DNA from: Corallococcus carmarthensis
Lineage (GTDB): Bacteria; Myxococcota; Myxococcia; Myxococcales; Myxococcaceae
NCBI RefSeq assembly: GCF_003611695.1
Contig: NZ_RAWE01000044.1
Location: forward strand, 1 to 58,069
DNA length: 58,069 nucleotides
Direction: 5' to 3'
The notes under the pieces are model-generated. The model ran no database searches and had not been told where the DNA came from. It saw nothing but the letters and a program-made list of their open reading frames with translations. This document shows, piece by piece, positions 55,152-58,069 of the stretch. A program made the position numbers and the translations under genes. Position 1 is the first letter of the stretch, and every line of letters begins with the position of its first letter.

Positions 55152-56275
55152 AAGCCCGCCTCGATTCGCGCCCGCGCCGCCGCCCCCATCGCCGCGCGCT
55201 TCGCCTCGGGCATCCCCAGCACGTCCAGGCACGCCTGCCCCAGGTGGTTGAGCAGGGCCTTCTCCACGAGGAAGCCATTCACCCCGGACTCCACCGCCTC
55301 CGGGATGCCGCCCGCGTCGCTGGCGATGACCGGCCGCGCGCACGCCATCGCCTCCAGCAGCGCGTTGGGCATGCCCTCCCACAGCGACGGCTGCAGATAC
55401 ACATCACACAGCCGCAGGTGCTCCGCGATGAGCGCCGGGGACTCCAGCGCGCCGGAGACGATGATGCGCGCGGCATCTTCCGGATGCTCCGCCCGGTAGG
55501 CCACCAGGTGCTCCGCGTCCCGGGCGCGCACCTCGCCAATCACCAGCAGGCACGCGGGCCGCACGCGCCGCACCTCGGTGAGCGCGGACAGCAGGAACGG
55601 CAGCCCCTTCTTGTGCCGCAGCTCCCCGGAGAAACCAAGCACCGCCTCGCCCGGCAGGATGCCCAACCGCTCGCGCAGGGCCGCGTCCGCCGGGCCCGGT
55701 GAGAACAGCGCCGTGTCCACCGCGTTGGGGATGACCTCCACGCCGGGGTCCCGGCCCAGCAGCATCGCCATCTTCCGGCCCAGGTCCGCGGACGCGGCGG
55801 TGAGCACGCCCGCCCGCTGGAGGGTCCAGAGCAGGCGGGCGAAGTCCCCCGGCGGGAACATCAGCTGATCCACGTCATTGCCGCGCGCGCTGATGACGGA
55901 CGCCAGCCCCGCGCTCTGGGCGAACACCACCGCGAGGAAGCCCGGCGGGTACAGGTAGTGCCCCCACACCAGGTCATACTTGCGCCGCGCGTGCAGGTGG
56001 CCGAGCACATCGAGCGTGTGCTGCATGGACAGGTCCGCGCTGCCGAACAACCCCAGCCGGTGCAGCGTGACGCCCTTCGCGAACGGCGACACGTCCCCCG
56101 CGTCCTGCACCGTCTCCAGCGCCCCCGGCGGCGCCGTGCGCGTCCAGGCAACCACGTCCACGCGTGCGCCCAGCCGCACGAGCGAGCCCGCGGTGCGCGC
56201 GCCGCTGCGGGCCAGCCCTCCGATGTCGGGGGGAAAGCGCTCGGCGAGGAGGAGGACGCGAGGACCGGAAGCCAT
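55082..56275 (-). CDS. Glycosyltransferase family 4
   Basis: This 397-residue GT4 enzyme has the N-terminal signature LLAERFPPDIGGLARSG and VISARGNDVDQLMFPPGDF. IPNAVDTALFSPG opens the second domain; GFSGELRHKKGLPFLLSAL, YLQPSLWEGMPNALLEAM and VIASDAGGIPEAVESG (the E-x7-E catalytic/donor site) follow. It is not closely similar to the convergent GT4, so the pair are not a tandem duplicate. Its 3' end overlaps that gene by 70 bp. It is divergent from the MATE transporter gene across 88 bp. Confidence 0.93.
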   Translation of the reverse strand: MASGPRVLLLAERFPPDIGGLARSGARTAGSLVRLGARVDVVAWTRTAPPGALETVQDAGDVSPFAKGVTLHRLGLFGSADLSMQHTLDVLGHLHARRKYDLVWGHYLYPPGFLAVVFAQSAGLASVISARGNDVDQLMFPPGDFARLLWTLQRAGVLTAASADLGRKMAMLLGRDPGVEVIPNAVDTALFSPGPADAALRERLGILPGEAVLGFSGELRHKKGLPFLLSALTEVRRVRPACLLVIGEVRARDAEHLVAYRAEHPEDAARIIVSGALESPALIAEHLRLCDVYLQPSLWEGMPNALLEAMACARPVIASDAGGIPEAVESGVNGFLVEKALLNHLGQACLDVLGMPEAKRAAMGAAARARIEAGFQADAEAAVLSRVLARAIPRSSA

Positions 56276-56363
56276 GCCCTGAATCTATCCGGCTCCGCGC
56301 ACCGGCAGGCGGGGAACCGCGAGGGATGAAAGACGGAAAGCGTCCCGTTGCAACGCCCAATCC

Positions 56364-57806
56364 ATGACGCAACCCTCACCTGAATCCTTCTCCCCGGACG
56401 CCTCCCCCTCCACCTCGGGTTCCAAGGGTCTCCTTGCCTCCCTGTGGCTGGCGGTGAAGGGCTCCACCGAGGACCTGGCCACCGGGCCCGTGGACCGCGC
56501 CTTCCTGCTCCTGTCCGTGCCCATGGTGCTGGAGATGGTGATGGAGTCCGTCTTCGCCCTCGTGGACGTGCTCTTCGTGTCGCGCCTTGGCGCGGACGCC
56601 ATCGCCACCGTGGGCCTCACCGAGTCCGTGCTCACGCTCTTCCAGACCGTGCCGCTGGGTCTGTCCATCGGCGCCACCGCGCTCATCGCGCGCCGCATCG
56701 GGCAGAAGGACCCCGAACGCGCCGCCAGCGCCGCCGTGCAGGCCCTGGGCCTGGGGTTCGCGCTCTCCGTGCCGCTGGCGCTCGCGGGCGCCCTCTTCGC
56801 GCGTCCGCTGCTCATGGCCCTGGGCGCCGCGCCCGGCGTGGTGGAGCACGGCGCGGGGTACACGCGGCTGATGCTGGGCGGCTTCCCCGTCATCATGCTG
56901 CTGTTCCTCATCAGCGCCATCCTGCGCGGCGCGGGGGACGCGGCCACGTCCATGCGCGCGCTGTGGCTGGCCAACTCCGTGAACATCGTGCTCGCGCCGC
57001 TGTTCATCTTCGGCCTGGGCCCCGTGCCCGCCATGGGCGTCGTCGGCGCCGCGCTGGCCACCACCATCGGCCGCTCCACCGGCGTGCTGTATCAGGTGTA
57101 TCGCCTGCTCAAGGGCAGCGGACGTCTGGAATTGCGCCGCCGCCACCTGCGCGTGGAGCTGTCCACGCTGCGCTCGCTGCTGAAGCTGTCGGGAGGCGCC
57201 ATGCTCCAGTCGCTGCTGGGCATGTCCAGCTGGCTGGTGCTGATGCGCATCGTCGCCACCTTCGGCAGCACGGCGCTCGCGGGCTACACGCTGGCCATGC
57301 GCATCCTGCTCTTCGTGCAGCAGCCGTCGTGGGGCCTGTCCCACGCGGCGGGCACGCTGGTGGGCCAGAGCCTGGGCGCGGGCGACACCGACCGCGCGGA
57401 GCGTGCCGCGTGGCGCGCCAGCTTCTACACGCTCGCGTTCCTGGGCGTGGTGGCGGTGGGCTTCCTCCTCTTCGCGGAGCCCCTCATCCACCGCTTCACC
57501 ACGGACCCGGAGGTGGGCCTGCACGCCACGCGCTGCCTGCGCATCGTCAGCTGCAGCCTGGCCCTCTACGCCTTCGTCACCGTGCTGCCCCATGCCTTCA
57601 ACGGCGCCGGGGACACCACCACTCCCACCGTGGTGAACGCCCTCTTCTCCTGGGGCCTCCAGCTGCCGCTCGCGTGGGTCCTCTCCCATCCGCTGGGCCT
57701 GGGCCCGGCGGGCGCGTTCATCGCCATCGCCGTCACCTACGGGGCGCTCGGCCTGGCCAGCGCCGCCCTCTTCCGGCGCGGCGGTTGGAAGCTGCGACAC
57801 GTCTGA
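56364..57806 (+). CDS. MATE-family efflux transporter
   Basis: This 480-residue protein has about 12 membrane helices and a pseudo-repeat. Key parts are AFLLLSVPMVLEMVMESVFALVDVLFVSRLGADAIATVGL (landmark, residues about 45-85), VGQSLGAGDTDRAERAA in the second half, and repeated ARRIGQKDPERAASAA in the first. MATE proteins export drugs, small metabolites or glycan lipids using Na+ or H+. A substrate from the neighbouring glycosyltransferases is possible but only by proximity. The start has a hydrophilic 40-residue N-terminus. Confidence 0.93.
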   Translation: MTQPSPESFSPDASPSTSGSKGLLASLWLAVKGSTEDLATGPVDRAFLLLSVPMVLEMVMESVFALVDVLFVSRLGADAIATVGLTESVLTLFQTVPLGLSIGATALIARRIGQKDPERAASAAVQALGLGFALSVPLALAGALFARPLLMALGAAPGVVEHGAGYTRLMLGGFPVIMLLFLISAILRGAGDAATSMRALWLANSVNIVLAPLFIFGLGPVPAMGVVGAALATTIGRSTGVLYQVYRLLKGSGRLELRRRHLRVELSTLRSLLKLSGGAMLQSLLGMSSWLVLMRIVATFGSTALAGYTLAMRILLFVQQPSWGLSHAAGTLVGQSLGAGDTDRAERAAWRASFYTLAFLGVVAVGFLLFAEPLIHRFTTDPEVGLHATRCLRIVSCSLALYAFVTVLPHAFNGAGDTTTPTVVNALFSWGLQLPLAWVLSHPLGLGPAGAFIAIAVTYGALGLASAALFRRGGWKLRHV

Positions 57807-58007
57807 GGCCGTCCTCCACCAGCCGACAGTGGCCACGGTCCAGGGGCTGAGTTGAAAGCCTCCAGGCAGGTGGAGACCTTCCCGAAACTCTCGTGGTGAG
57901 CAGGCGCCTCCGGTGCCTCAAGACACGGGGGCGCCAGTCACCCCGGGGCGCTTCCGAAATGTCGCCGCGAGAGCACGGGGATCAACGGTGGGGGAGGGGC
58001 TTCACAC

Positions 58008-58069
58008 ATGGCGGGCAACGAGCGGTTGGGCGTGGCGGTGGTGGGCTTGGGCGGCGCGGTGGCGACGAC
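58008..58069 (+). CDS. Probable inositol-3-phosphate synthase, N-terminus only
   Basis: Only about 20 codons are in the window: MAGNERLGVAVVGLGGAVAT. GGAGGGG lies about eight bases before the ATG. The GLGGAVAT turn of a Rossmann-type NAD site at the extreme N-terminus fits inositol-3-phosphate synthases, but too little is present to be sure. The 201-bp gap upstream shows no gene. Confidence 0.55.
   Translation, partial: MAGNERLGVAVVGLGGAVAT

Noticed and set aside
57807-58007. Rho-independent terminator or riboswitch before the last gene
   Set aside because: Short GGCGCC repeats exist but no stable, well-spaced stem could be assigned.

Overview
The window is very GC-rich (about 70%) and reads as a chromosomal segment of a myxobacterium, most likely a Corallococcus/Myxococcus relative. 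Evidence: a sigma-70-like factor resembling the Myxococcales-specific class of about 300 residues, many lipoproteins and two-component proteins, an ADOP/MacB-type permease, and many uncharacterised exported proteins. No rRNA, tRNA, CRISPR array, prophage or insertion sequence was seen. About 57 protein genes are supported and almost all of the sequence is coding.

Layout. 0-9 kb: the end of an exported discoidin-like protein, a small membrane protein, then a five-gene minus-strand operon of efflux adaptor, ABC ATPase, ADOP-like permease, NtrC-type activator and NtrY-like kinase. 9-14 kb: an outer-membrane-like protein, two linked uncharacterised genes (one with a His-rich repeat) and two lipoproteins, one with a JAB/DUF4329-like HNHP...SDGD signature. 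14-21 kb: malonyl-CoA-synthetase-like ligase, a single-domain response regulator, oligoribonuclease, a frameshift-split alpha/beta hydrolase-OsmC gene, archease, phosphoribosyltransferase, PRPP synthetase and an enoyl-CoA hydratase/isomerase. 21-28 kb: M1 aminopeptidase lipoprotein, LpxL-like acyltransferase, alanine racemase, the sigma factor and a metallophosphoesterase. 28-30 kb: a compact three-gene minus-strand cassette in which two genes share an FSGR...GLGYRGF domain and one carries a cysteine-peptidase-like C-terminus.

30-45 kb: two lipoproteins (one clearly with PD40 repeats), a quinone-reductase-like dehydrogenase divergent from a LysR regulator with an imperfect 60-bp direct repeat between them, a zinc-ribbon/Yip1-like membrane protein preceded by two copies of a palindrome, a beta-lactamase-fold serine hydrolase coupled to an SGNH-like lipoprotein, an XRE regulator, a response regulator, a histidine kinase and a DUF3089 hydrolase. 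45-52 kb: a seven-gene minus-strand run (glycosyltransferase, B-box-like zinc protein, lipoprotein and four tandem paralogues of a two-helix membrane family I do not recognise). 52-58 kb: a pirin with an optional Tat/lipobox leader, a DUF3298-like exported protein, two glycosyltransferases convergent with a 70-bp overlap, a MATE transporter and the first codons of a probable inositol-3-phosphate synthase.

The best candidates for something undescribed are the four-paralogue membrane array (47.6-51.8 kb), the FSGR cassette (28.3-29.9 kb) and the JAB-like lipoprotein pair (12.9-14.2 kb). The functions proposed for these are inference; gene order, motifs and overlaps are read directly from the sequence.
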